From NCBI GenBank assembly GCA_003550325.1, contig QKWP01000359.1:248040-312039 (forward strand): a stretch of 64,000 bases of DNA, given 5' to 3'. Position 1 is the first letter of the stretch; each line of letters starts with the position of its first letter. The translations under genes were made by a program, and so were the position numbers. The notes under the pieces were generated by a model. That model saw only the letters and a list, made by a program, of their open reading frames with translations, searched no databases and was not told where the DNA came from. The stretch comes from Gigaspora rosea. Lineage: Eukaryota; Glomeromycota; Glomeromycetes; Diversisporales; Gigasporaceae. This document shows, in pieces, positions 47,378 through 58,767 of the stretch.

Positions 47378-47829
47378 TGATTAACATAATTTCTCGATCA
47401 CTATAATACATTCAAGGAAGATTAATGAATAATACCATGGGTGATATTTGTATAAGCGAGATTTCGTTATTAAAAAATTAGTAATTATGATCTAGATGCT
47501 TACATTACTTAAATGCGTAAAAACATCTATGACGTTTAGTATGAAGTTAAACATTATAAATTATCCATTATTAATTTTTGGATGACTTAATTCTTAAATT
47601 CCAAAGTTCATTTTGTGAATTATAGGTTGGAAATCAGTATTTTTGATAATAAATTCGTGAGCGTTACCATCACCAATATCAATGTAAATGTAAATTTTTG
47701 CTAAATTCAAGTAATACATGAACTTTTTATCAAATGACAGAAAGATTAGATTTATTTATTATGCGTTGTTATAATTTTTTCTGTATTTATATTTAATTGT
47801 ATGATGAACTATTTGTCATGTTCAGTTTG
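47378..47829. other. 3' flank of the LRR gene, no gene
   Basis: AT-rich with no repeats recognised. Probably holds the 3' untranslated region of the LRR gene at its right end. Confidence 0.4.
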
Positions 47830-49482
47830 TTATTGTATTATATCTATTCTTTTATTGTTTGGCTTTAATTTAAAATTAATATCTCCAAAATAAATTATCA
47901 AAGAAGTTAATGTGGTGTTCTTACAAAGTGAATCTTCTAATGCTTTACCTCCTTCTGATCCAAGATTATTGTGACTAAGATCCAAAGAGGTCAGTGCGGT
48001 GTTCTTGCAAAGTGCATTAGCTAATGCGTTTCCTCCTCCTGGTCCAATATTATTACGACGAAGATTCAAATAAATCAGCGTACTATTTTTGCAAAGTGCA
48101 TCCGCTAATGCTTTTCCTCCCACCGATCTTAATTCATTTGATTCAAGATTTAAAGAAGTCAGCGTGATGTTCTTGCAAAGCGCATCAGCTAATGCTTTTC
48201 CTCCTTCTGATCCAAGATTATTATGACTAAGATTCAAAAAGGTAAGCGTGGTGTTCTTACAAAGTGAATCAGCTAATGCTTTTCCTCCGTATGATCCAAG
48301 ATAATTCTGAACAAGATCCAAGGAAGTCAGAGTGGAATTCTTGCAAAGTGCATCAGCTAATGCTTTTCCTCCTTCTAATCCAAGATTATTATAATTAAGA
48401 TTCAAAGAAGTCAGCGTGATGTTCTTGCAAAGCGCATCAGCTAATGCTTTTCCTTCTTCTGATCCAAAATCATTCATACTAAGACTCAAAAAGGTAAGCG
48501 TGGTGTTCTTACAAAGTGCATCAGCTAGTGCTTTTCCTCCGTATGATCCAAGACGATTCTGACCAAGATCCAAGGAAGTCAGAGTGGAATTCTTGCAAAG
48601 TGCATCAGCTAATGCTTTTCCTCCCTCCGATCTTAATTCATTTGAGTTAAGATTCAAAGAAGTCAGCGTGGTATTCTTGCAAAGTGCAGCTGCTAATACT
48701 TTTCCGCCTTCTGGTCCAATGTAATTAGATACAAAATCCAAAGAAGTCAGCGTGGTGTTCTTGCAAAGTGCATCAGCAATCGCTTTTCCTCCTTGTAATC
48801 CAAGATTATTATAATAAAGCTTCAAAGTAGTCAACGGGACGTTGCAAAGTGCATCCGCTAATACTTTTACTTCTTCTAATCCAAGATCAGGACCAAGAAA
48901 ACGCAAAGAAGTTAAAGTAGAATTCCTATAAAGAATTTTTACTAATACATCTATTGTTTTAAAATTAATATCGAAATTAATTCTATATATTTCAATAGAG
49001 GTAATAGTTGTGCTCTCATAAAGATTTTCCAATATCATTTGATTGCAAATTATTTCTCTAAGGGTTAAATGTTTAAGATTTTTACTAGTTCGTAGAAACA
49101 TCAAAATCAAAGAACATTTAACGGCATTTTCAAGATAACTTCCTGTTTTATATCCTCTATCATAAAGCCAGTGTCCAATACCATCATACAACCAATCGGC
49201 AACAGTTGTGATATAACTTGTATATTCAAATAGCGGTTTAGGGTGACTTGGAATAGTGAATTTAAAAGGAATTAATAGAGTTTGTTCTTGAGCATTTAAT
49301 GTTAAAAGAAATATATTTATAAGTCTTGTCTCTCTAAATTTGGGTTTTGGATCGCTCCACAATATTGGGATTATAACTCTACACCATTGACGGTTTACAA
49401 GAGCACATGAAAATAAATTCTTATAATTAGACCGAAGGTTTTTAAATATTTGGTAGTAGCATTCATTCGGTAATGTTATCAT
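47830..49482 (-). CDS. F-box plus leucine-rich-repeat (RNI-type) protein, 550 residues
   Basis: An intact single-exon frame. Residues about 1-45 form an F-box (MITLPNECYYQIFKNL, then SCALVNRQWCRVIIPILW), the expected SKP1-contact module of SCF ubiquitin ligases. Residues about 46-185 form a linker with one weak LRR-like segment. From about 186 there are twelve 28-residue repeats of ribonuclease-inhibitor type (consensus LTSLxLxxNxLGxEGGKALA then DALCKN), plus a terminal partial repeat. Repeats 4-6, 7-9 and 10-12 form a three-repeat higher-order unit of 84 residues. By family knowledge the LRR arc would bind a substrate, but no substrate can be named. The frame has no lesion, unlike most genes here, which argues for function. 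Similar proteins are abundant in glomeromycete genomes. Confidence 0.85.
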   Translation of the reverse strand: MITLPNECYYQIFKNLRSNYKNLFSCALVNRQWCRVIIPILWSDPKPKFRETRLINIFLLTLNAQEQTLLIPFKFTIPSHPKPLFEYTSYITTVADWLYDGIGHWLYDRGYKTGSYLENAVKCSLILMFLRTSKNLKHLTLREIICNQMILENLYESTTITSIEIYRINFDINFKTIDVLVKILYRNSTLTSLRFLGPDLGLEEVKVLADALCNVPLTTLKLYYNNLGLQGGKAIADALCKNTTLTSLDFVSNYIGPEGGKVLAAALCKNTTLTSLNLNSNELRSEGGKALADALCKNSTLTSLDLGQNRLGSYGGKALADALCKNTTLTFLSLSMNDFGSEEGKALADALCKNITLTSLNLNYNNLGLEGGKALADALCKNSTLTSLDLVQNYLGSYGGKALADSLCKNTTLTFLNLSHNNLGSEGGKALADALCKNITLTSLNLESNELRSVGGKALADALCKNSTLIYLNLRRNNIGPGGGNALANALCKNTALTSLDLSHNNLGSEGGKALEDSLCKNTTLTSLIIYFGDINFKLKPNNKRIDIIQ

Positions 49483-49924
49483 ATTGAAAATGACCGCAGT
49501 ACACGTCGACCGTTGGAATGAGTTTTGAGAAAATGTTTGTTATACAAAATTTTAATTCCGCATTTTAAATACGTAAATTTTTCGTACAAGCAAGGTCACA
49601 TGTCTGAATTCACGATGATCCTCTTGATCACATGGATCACACTTAAAGATCACATAGATCTAGTATATCACCGAGATCCAACAGATCTCATTGATCACGA
49701 ACTATATAGTAAAATGTATAAATACGACGAGTCTCGCCTTGAGCCAAATTAGTTGTCTACTAGACTAGTTAATAGCTATCTACTAAATAGTTGTCTAATA
49801 AATACTCATTTATTCTAATATTCTTCATACACTTATTTATTAAATAAACTGATACTTGTGTCTTCATACACTTGTGTAACCCGATTTCCATCGATTATAA
49901 TCGTTAGTGATTAACGATATCGAC
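49483..49924. other. 5' flank of the LRR gene
   Basis: Contains irregular 'gatcac/gatct' repeats at 49615-49700 ('gatcctcttgatcacatgga') that drive a spurious plus-strand ORF. It may hold the LRR promoter; no defined site was recognised. Confidence 0.4.
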
Positions 49925-50790
49925 TGTAATATCAATTTGCAGTAAAGTAAAAAAAAAATAGAAAAAATAAAAATAACCAACAACGTATGGTTTAATATTA
50001 GATGTGAACATTATTCTATTAATTTGCAGCAAAGCAAAAAAAAAACAATCGACTGAAGTTTTTAGATTCATGTAATGCAAAATGAAAAATTAATTTTGTA
50101 TGAACTAATTTTAGGTACAAACATTATTCTATTAATTAAAAAGAAAAAAAAAACTAACCAACCGATGAAGTTTTCAGATTCCATGTAATGCAAAATGAAA
50201 AATCAACTTTACATGGCCTAACCTTAGAAGTGAACATTGTTCTATTAATTTGTAGTAAAAAAAAAATAAAAAATAAAAAAATAACTCTTACGAGCCGAAG
50301 TTTTCAGATTCTGTGTAATGCAAAACGAAAAATCAACTTCGCATGGTCTAATTTTAGATGTGAACGTTATTCTATTAATTTACAATAAATTAAAAAAAAA
50401 ATAAAAGCAAATGTAACCGACTTATCCAAGTTTTCAGATTTCACGAAATGCAAAATAAAAATAACTTTGTGTGGGCTAATCTTAGATGTAAATATTATAA
50501 AAAAAAAATAACCAACAACATATGGTTTAATATTATATTAGAACATTATTCTATTAATTTGCAGCAAAGCAAAAAAAAAATAAAAGGAAAAAAAAGCAAT
50601 CGACTGAAGTTTTTAGATTCCATGTAATGCAAAATGAAAAATNTGTAAAGTGAAAAATCAACTTCGTGTGGTCTAATTTTAGATGTGAACATTATTCTAT
50701 TAATTTAAAAAAAAATCTGACAGACTAACCGGTTTTCAGATTTCATGTAATGAGAAATAAAAAATAATTCTGCGTGGCCTAATTATATAT
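49925..50790. repeat. Satellite array, units of about 110-145 bp
   Basis: Six or more units recognised by 'gatgtgaacattattctattaattt', A-rich spacer, 'gaagttttcagattccatgtaatgcaaaatgaaaaatcaac'. One ambiguous base (n) is at 50643, inside an irregular unit. Confidence 0.8.
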
Positions 50791-50999
50791 TCTCATAAAT
50801 AATTGCCAAAGTGAGCTCCATACTCACCTTTATATAATAACAAATATTGAGGCTGACCAAAAATTTTCTCACAATTGATCACATTTTTGTATGCAGCGAA
50901 TAAAAACATAAAAGTATACAAAACCACACCATGTATGTACGTAGATAGATAAAATTGGTAAGCTTACTCTGTTATAAACTGTACGTATGTATGTAAGTT

Positions 51000-51287
51000 T
51001 TCCACAAACTGAAAGATGACCAATTAAAAAATATTTAAAGTAAGCTTAATCGTTGTCACTATTAACGCAATCGCATGTAAAAATAAGTTTTCCCATACAA
51101 TGGTCACGTTTTCTGAAGATGACCAATTAAAAATATTTAAATGTAAGCTTAATCGTCGTTACTATTAACAAAATCGCATGTAAATAAGTTTTCCCACACA
51201 ATGGTCACGTTTTCTTAAGATGACCAATTAAAATATTTAATGTGAGCTTAATTCGTCGTCACTATTAACACATCAAAATCAAAAATG
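51000..51287. repeat. Tandem repeat, about 110 bp x 2.5
   Basis: 'gatgaccaattaaaaatatttaa...taagcttaatcgtcgtcactattaac...aagttttcccacacaatggtcacgttttct' repeats. Confidence 0.75.
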
Positions 51288-51296
51288 TTTAAACAA

Positions 51297-52073
51297 AGCA
51301 TATAAGAAACTCGTATCCGATAGATTCCGAAATAATTATTACACAAACTATTTATATGAGCAATTGAAAATTTAATATACGATTGTAGTCTAAAAACTGG
51401 AAATTTCACCATCCGTTTAACCAAAATAAGTTAAACTCAAGGTACCCCCCGTTTATTAAGTAAAATTTCTTCGTTTTGAGTGTTTCTAGTAGAAAACCTT
51501 TTCTAATCGTTTTCAATCGCTTTTCCGAGAAAGTTTTCATAAGAACAAAGGTAGGGCGTTTGATAATTGGCTAAGTTTATTGAGTTTCTACTACGTTAAA
51601 TTATGAAGCCAAACAATAGACTTATAAATTGTTAAACCGTGAGTGTTATACTAACATAAAACTTTATACATTTATTCAACAGGCTATGCAATTTAAATAC
51701 TTTAACACGGTTTATTTTATCTGAACTACGACACATATACGTATTATATATCAATATCAAACAAAAAAGAAATTATCTCTTATAATAAATACGACAGTAA
51801 TTACAGTAGTATAGACTATAGAGTAGTAGCATGTTAGATGTAACGCGTTTTCAGTAAATTCTAATGGTCGAAAGATAGAATAATATTACTTTAGTATTAA
51901 ATATGCATTGCTTTCGTTAATAATAAATTCAATTTTTTGCGTATTTTGCGTATTGAGAGGATTTTTAATTGATTTGATTGGTTAATAATCACGTTTGGAT
52001 CTACATCAATTAGCCAATCACACAAATGTTATAGCCTGTGATTTTCCGTAAAAATACGAGTTTCTTATATGCT
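51297..52073. mobile_element. Element with 9-bp target duplication, copy B
   Basis: Ends AGCATATAAGAAACTCGTAT and the complement ATACGAGTTTCTTATATGCT. Flanks TTTAAACAA (51288-51296) and TTTAAACGG (52074-52082) agree in 7 of 9. Interior matches 20401-21097, with an extra A/T-rich block near 51755-51850. The flanking sequence also exists without the insert at about 54930-54980. Confidence 0.8.
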
Positions 52074-52290
52074 TTTAAACGGACGAATTTGTTTTAGGGT
52101 GTAGATTACATTGAAATGACATAATATGCACGTGTTCCGAGTTATCCAATCAAAAGAATAAATGCCTGATTACGGCTATCATTTAGTAGTATTTTAGGTG
52201 TGTAGATCTGAGATTACATCAGAATGTCATAATGTGCACATGTTCTGAGTTATCCAATCAAAAGACAAATTGCCGGATTATGGTTGTCAT
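52074..52290. repeat. Tandem repeat, about 115 bp x 2
   Basis: 'gtgtagattacatcagaatgtcataat...gttctgagttatccaatcaaaagacaaattgccggattacggttgtcat' units. The same family forms 54830-55290. Confidence 0.75.
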
Positions 52291-52469
52291 ATTATTAATA
52301 ACTAGCTTTATGCACACGCTTTGCTATGTGTATAAGAACGCATCTAAAAATACCTGTGCAATGTCTGTTTTAATGATTAAAAAGTATTATTGTAATGTCT
52401 ATATGGATTACTATAAAAATTATTTTGTATGTCTTACTTACTAATATGATTATAGTGATCGAAATTATG

Positions 52470-52900
52470 CTAGCTTTATTGAAATTATAATAATTCTGTC
52501 ATTAGTTACTGTAAAATTTCATTGCAGAATATGCTCATTATACTTTTGTTATTAATATTTGATTAAAAGGTTAATTTGTCAGAATTATTGTAATTTCTTC
52601 ATATTACTATAAAAAATTCCATTACAAAATTTATCTAGCATATAATGTGTAAATAAAAAAATTGTACATAGGACTTATTTGCTGCTAAGTAACCTTAAGA
52701 TGTAGTTGAGTTAGTTGTCTTAAAGTTTCATGCTATTGTAAAAATTTTGTTACTAAAATTTACTTATGTTCTAACATATGAAAAGGATAAGATTGAGATG
52801 GTTTGTACTGGAATTAAATATTTATTTCTATCATGAGTATCGGAATTATCATGAGTTAAAAAATTCTGTTAAAATTTTACTTGGTATATAGCATATATAT
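52470..52900. repeat. Degenerate tandem array, about 4 units
   Basis: Recurrent 'ctgtaaaatttcattgcagaatttactt...agcatat' phrases about 120 bp apart, strongly diverged. Confidence 0.5.
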
Positions 52901-52914
52901 ATAAGAAAAAAAAA

Positions 52915-53930
52915 AAAAAAACTTTCATGCTACGCCCGTTCTAGCTACGATCTGTACTACGTCTGTTCTAAAAAAAAAGAACGAACGTTAGTACTAATTA
53001 CATATATAAAAAAACTTTTGTGCTATGCCCGTTCTAGCTACAATCTGTACTATGTTTGTTCTAAAGAAAAGAACGAACGTTAGTACTAATTACATATATA
53101 TATATAAAAAACTATTTACCGTGCAACATTCATTCTGGCGTTTTATTTGTATTACGTTCATTCTAAAGAAAACGTAAGAACGTTAGTACTGTAATATATA
53201 TAAAAAAAAAGAAAATAAATAAAAAATATCTACTGTGCTACATTCTAGCACGTACGTTCTATTTGTCTATTAGTACTATGTTCGTTCTAAAGGAAAGATG
53301 TAAGAACGTTAGTACTGTATATATATATATATAAAAAAAGAAAGAAATCTACTGTGACCGTGCTATGTTCATTCTAGCAGGCACAATCTATTCGTCTAGT
53401 CATACTACGTTCGTAAAAAAAAAACTGAGAACGTTCATAAAAAAAACTAACGTGACCATGCTACGTTCGTTCAAGCTAATTACTGCAATACGTCCGTTCT
53501 AAAGAAAAGAATATAACGTTAATAATGTAATAAACTAATATATAAAAAAACAAACTATCTACCGCGCTACGTTCGTCTGTTCTAGCTACGTTCTGTCCAA
53601 TTGTACTATGTTCGTTCTAAAGAAAAGAACGTAAGAACGTTAGTACTGTAACAAATTAATTTATAAAAAAAAAAGAAAAGAAAACTATCTACCGTGCTAT
53701 GTCAGTTTAGCACGTTCCAATCGTACTATGTTCATTCTAAAGAAAAGAATGTAATAACTTTAGTACTGTAATAAACTAATTAAAAAAAATTAAAAAATTA
53801 CCGTGACTGTGCTATGTATGCTGTGCTATGTTCATTCTAGCCAACTACTGTGCTACGTCCATTCCAAAGAAAAGAACGTAAGAACATTAGTAATGCAATA
53901 AAATAATAATAATAAAAAAAAAAACCCCCC
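52915..53930. repeat. Satellite array of 'cgttcgttctaaagaaaagaacgt' units
   Basis: Eight or nine units of about 100-120 bp, each with an inverted pair around 'gttctaaagaaaagaac', then 'gtaagaacgttagtactgta', then A-rich 'tatataaaaaa'. Confidence 0.8.
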
Positions 53931-54829
53931 GAAGAACGGTCATACCTTTATTCGAAGTTAAGGCTCTAAGCGATGACGGTTCTAAAAAATAAATACAGTA
54001 TTAAATTAAAAATAAAAAAAAACAAATAAATAAAAAAAAAATTTATTTATATGATCATCAATCTTTAATGTGATTGGCCGATCATATAAGGGTCGCCATA
54101 AATGGATAGTGATACGAATTATGACGAAGCTATTACGAAATTAAAATGCAAATGATTAATAATTATAAATTAAATGATCGTCATAATAGATTTAATTCTC
54201 ACAGTCGGTTTTTGGATACGGCAAAGTGCAATTAAAATTTTATTTTTTTATTTTCATTATTATTAAGTAGTAACAATTACCGTTTATCATACATTTACAT
54301 AAGAAATTAGTAGAATAAAAGATTTTGATGCAGAATAGAAATTCATCAAAGAAGGATATTTATTTTGCTTTGATTTCTAATTAAGATGTAAATTGTCATT
54401 TTTTTGCAAGTACAGAATTTGTATTAGTATTCACACATTTCTTCAATTATATTTTCCCACATCAATGTGCTTTATATAATTTATGCAGTTGTCATCATGA
54501 ATTGCATCAGAATTATTTAACTTTTATCAGAATCGGAAAAGTGAAAACCATCATTCATACTAAACAAATCAACATGATCGTACCAGTATTAAGCCCCCAA
54601 GAATATTAACAATGCCTAGTACTACTTAGGTAAAATTAACATGGCTGTGAAAATACAATTATGGAAGGTATCAACTTTTTATTGATTTACATCATTTACA
54701 AAAGTACTTAACTCCTCTTTCTGCACGTTTTAGCTAGCATCAGGTAATTTTAGGCAATTGAGTTGTAACTTTAGCAAGTTAACGCACCTTTTAGGCACGA
54801 TATATATAGGCATGTACTATACATATGAC
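53931..54829. other. No supported gene
   Basis: AT-rich spacer between arrays with no frames or repeats worth calling. Confidence 0.4.
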
Positions 54830-55290
54830 CTTAATGAGCATCCAATCAAAAGACAAAATGCCTGATTACGGTTGTCATTTAGTAGTATAAAGATAAAGAT
54901 TTAATGTAAGCTTAACACGTCGTCACTATTAACACATCAAAATCGAAAACGTTTAAGCGGACGAATTCGTTTTAGGATGTAGATTACATCAAAATGACAT
55001 AATACGTACGTGATCTGAGTTATCCAATCAAAAGAATAAATGCCTGATTACAAAATCGAAAAAGTTTAAGCAGACGAATTAGTTTTAGGATGTAGATTAC
55101 ATCAAAATGACATAATACGTACGTGATCTGAGTTATCCAATCAAAAGAATAAATGCCTGATTACTGTTATCATTTAGTAGTATTTTAGGTGCGTAGATCT
55201 GTAGATACATCAGAATGTCATAATGTACACATGTTCTGAGTTATCCAATCAAAAGACAAATTGCCGGATTACGGTTGTCATTTAGTATTA
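54830..55290. repeat. Tandem array, about 115 bp x 4
   Basis: Units 'ggatgtagattacatcaaaatgacataatacgtacgtgatctgagttatccaatcaaaagaataaatgcctgatta'. It contains the empty-site counterpart of copy B's insertion point near 54950-54960 ('gtttaagcggacgaatt'). Confidence 0.8.
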
Positions 55291-55296
55291 TAAGAT

Positions 55297-55396
55297 AATA
55301 ATAATAAAATAATAATAATTAATAATTAATAATTAATATTAATTAATATTTAATATTTAATATTTAATTATTATTAATTATTAATTATTATTGTTA
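55297..55396. repeat. AAT/ATT palindromic low-complexity block
   Basis: 'taataataataaaataataa...ttaattattattaattattaatta', self-complementary. Confidence 0.85.
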
Positions 55397-55590
55397 GTTA
55401 TAGTTTTGTTTATAGACTGATACGACTGTCGGTATCTTCATATACCTATAGCGTTTTGCCTCTTTCATAAAAGCAAATCACATAAAACCTCTATACGCAA
55501 TCACGTTCTATTTACTAAGCACGTGAGGCTTTCAATTATTTTAAACCCCAGTTCCACTGAACCGTTTTAGAGGTGGTTTGAGTGCAACAT

Positions 55591-57770
55591 CATCATCGGG
55601 TGACACCGGAGAAAAAAATTAAATGGAATAATTGGCATAATAGGAATTTTTTAAAGAAATTTGTTTGGAAAAATTGGGTCGGCGGGTTATGTAAAACGAA
55701 AAATTAATTTAGCATGCCTAAAAATTCTACTTATTTTCGAAATACGCAACTTATTTGTTAATTTTGAAACCCCTAAAATAGTACAGATAAAAAAAATGTA
55801 TTAACAAAAAACTCATTATCACAAAGATTATTATACGATATAATTTGTATTGTTTATTATTTTTGCGTTATAGTCTCTCACTCTATGGTTAGTTTTATTA
55901 TTAACATTAATGACATTGACATGTGACTATTGCGGAGATGGTTCACTGACAATATTCATTAATTATATGTTAGTGTAAGATATTGGAAACATGTCAGTGA
56001 AGTGCTTTCAAAAAATTGTAACAACCTTTTTTACTAGATGCTATCAAAATGTTAATAATTTTACGATACTCATCATGATTATCATCATCATGAATTTTGA
56101 TCAATAAGGCATGTAATACACATGCACTTTCATCAAAACAAACATATTGCATTTCATCTGCTGAAATCTTCCCATTGTACAACTTATGGAGATCGGTGCG
56201 TCCGAGCAAGTAACGCGAATATGTGCCTTCTACCTCTTGAGAATTAATGGAATTCAGCTTTTGTCGCACCATAAAGATCGTTTGAAAATACTTGTCTCCC
56301 CATTTAATCATCGGAGCGTACAATTGTGCGTATAATGGGACCTTTGATGTGTAAATTCCAGGACCATATTTCGACCCATGCGCTGTTCTGACTTCATCGT
56401 TACCAGCCAAAGATCCTGGCTTCTTTAAGCCGTATTTAAGGATACTTTTGATATTCTTTGGGTCAGTCCCATGATAACTGTATGTCCAGTCGTAATTATA
56501 AAATAAATGATATCCTTGCTTCAGAACGAATTTCGAACATTTGGACGGTCTCAAGTACCGATGACCACCGCGATTTTCAAGATGACAATAATTGGAGAGA
56601 TAATAACAGTCGTCTTGATGACTAAACAATGATTCGTCAAACTGCAAATATTCTTTAATAAATTTATATGAAGTCGTATAATCAGATTTTCGTCCAAGAT
56701 CTCATGCTCCATACAAGTATCCTTCGTTATATGTCATTTTATATTTATATTAAATAAACTTCTAGTGCTTTAGAAGTAAAGAGTTAATGTAAAATCGTAG
56801 CATTTTTATAGAGAATTTTTTCATATAAAATATAGTATGGTTTAGGAAAGTAGTGGAGTATAATACGAAAATCGATATCATGTGTGTATCCGTCCGAATT
56901 GAATAAAGAAGCAAACCAAATATTATTGTATCATTGTTACTTTAAAAGACTACGTTCTTGATTCAATTTTACTTCAAAATATAATTCAAAATATAATTAT
57001 ATTGGCTCCTAAATATAATTAATTAAGCTTTATTTATCGATATTTTATTAGTACAATAATCGACAAAAAGTAATTACATATGTAGTTCCTGTGAATAACC
57101 GGTTACGGATCAAATTAACTGGTTTTTTTTTTAAAAATTATCAGCCATCACGAGAATAATCGTATGCATAATGATGGCAGATCATGTAAATTCGCTTTAT
57201 GTGCATGAACTCATGACGACGATATAGCAGTTAAATGTTAGAATACCCACGGTCATTTCTTCATAGTTAAATCTGGATACTGTATGAAGAAGAATAATCA
57301 TGGCAGAAAAATGACATGAAATATATGATTGTTTTCTTTCGATAACGCATTTATCAGTTAATCTATTATTTAATTCTTAGTTGGTGCGTTTTATTTGAAA
57401 AATGAGACTTTATGAAAATGTCAGATCTAAGTGTGTGAAAATTTTATACAGCATGTTGACTATAGGTGGGTTTCAATCATGCGATTTTATCCCATCTAAA
57501 TTTTTTTTTTGTTTTTATATAATCCTGATAATATAAAATGCTGCCTGCGGAGGGAGGTTATAAAAAAAAAAAAAGTGCTGCCTGGTCATGTTGATGTGTC
57601 TTCAATGAAATTTGATTGGTTATTTTAATTTATCGCAGTATGAAAGATCATAAAATTTATCTAATTGCCACTTGACTGCATAATTTTTTATTCGAATATA
57701 ATCAAGAGCATTGCAAGTCATTAAACGTTAATATGCTCTATCCAGTTTTTGATAAATTTAACAAGTATCT
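55591..57770. repeat. Segmental duplication, copy B
   Basis: Counterpart of 6031-8149 in direct orientation. It carries an insertion of about 37 bp near 57548 bounded by a repeated 'gctgcctg', and small deletions elsewhere, such as near 57646 where several 'gatcat' bases are lost. Confidence 0.85.
55994..56737 (-). pseudogene. PARP-like (YHGT-type) gene, copy B, early nonsense codon
   Basis: The ancestral ATG is at 56737, as in copy A, but codon 12 (56702-56704) is TGA where copy A has GGA. Beyond it the frame is intact to 55994. An internal ATG at 56647 would give 217 residues. Motifs in order are YHGTDPKNIKSILKYGL, then GSKYGPGIYTS and YAQLYAP, then MQYVCFDESACVLHALLIKI. The first two fit the His and Tyr segments of PARP-like ADP-ribosyltransferase folds. 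At the position I would align with the catalytic Glu, this protein has Gln (MQYVCF). The internal start loses only about 30 residues outside the fold, so a functional shortened protein is possible. Confidence 0.6.
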
Positions 57771-58530
57771 AATACCTAAAAATCAACTAAAAACGGCCTT
57801 ATGACGATCTATATGCTTTATGAAAAAAGATAGTTTCACTTCTTTATTATAACAAAAAATTTTGTTATTTCATATTTTTATAATACAGTATCTATATTTT
57901 TTTTTCCTTTTTACGGCAAAACCCTTTGAAGTATCTTGTTTTAAAAATGACCGTTTTGACGAAATCAAACTCGAAATTTGATTGGTTGGCATTAGTGCCG
58001 TAACTAGTTATGACATAAGCTTTAGCTAGTTACGGCTTAAGCCATAACATAATTGGGAAAAATTAGGACGATTCGCCTACATCTCTGGTTGGCATTCACA
58101 TTTTGATCTACATAAACCTAATATTAAGATTCTTTCGTACTATAAGCCAAATTTTAATGGCTATACATTTAACATTTAATTATTCTCATCTACCAATTTT
58201 ATTGAATATAGATTGAAATTGTCATAATCAACTTAAAAGATCTAAACTGAATTCGCTTTCAAGACACGTTCGAATCCAATTATTGCTTAGAGGTTTTTTT
58301 TTGCATATTTTTATAAAGTCTCTTGATAATGGTTAAATGGTATTTAAATTTCATTTAGAAAATGTAAGGAGGCTAATTTTCACTGTATTCTTAGTTTCTA
58401 ATTAGATATTATTTTAAGGATTAATTATAAAATATTGACCACAATTCCGAGATAAAATGCGATTTTGATTAAACTAATTAGTTTGCTACTCTATCAGCCA
58501 TTTATATTTATGTCAAATATTCTGATATGC
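57771..58530. other. No supported gene
   Basis: Contains a hairpin, GCCGTAACTAG ... CTAGTTACGGC, at about 57990-58030 around 'tgacataagcttta'. Confidence 0.45.
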
Positions 58531-58767
58531 TTAGGTATTTTTAGTTCCGTTAAAATTTGACCGTTTTTCTGAATCTTTATTCCAACATTGTTTTATCAGG
58601 TTCACATAATTTTGTGAAACTTCGTTGTTAATGGGCGGTTTTTTTATAGTGATATTCATTTGACTTATGATTAGTGATGGGAAAAATGGGGTCTTTGCAG
58701 TAGAAAGGGCGAATGCGTCAACATATACGGGTAATCTCGTGATGCGCTTGGCTTCGACCTCGCGCAA
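58531..58767 (-). pseudogene. Protein kinase C-lobe fragment
   Basis: Near the 3' end one frame reads KKPPINNEVSQNYVNLIKQC then WNKDSEKRSNF. This resembles the end of eukaryotic protein kinase domains (PP....P..Y..LI..CW..DP..RP.F), with S replacing P after KD and S replacing P after KR. The upstream 37 residues do not look kinase-like. No catalytic residues are present, so it can only be a relic. Confidence 0.45.

Noticed and set aside
49525-49752. 75-codon ORF upstream of the LRR gene
   Set aside because: Composed largely of degenerate 'gatca' repeats, with no domain.
50188-50388. 66-codon ORF
   Set aside because: Crosses satellite units; its two halves repeat one another.
49925-53930. 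CRISPR-like array
   Set aside because: Repeats are long, degenerate and contiguous, with no unique spacers of constant length, and the DNA is eukaryotic.
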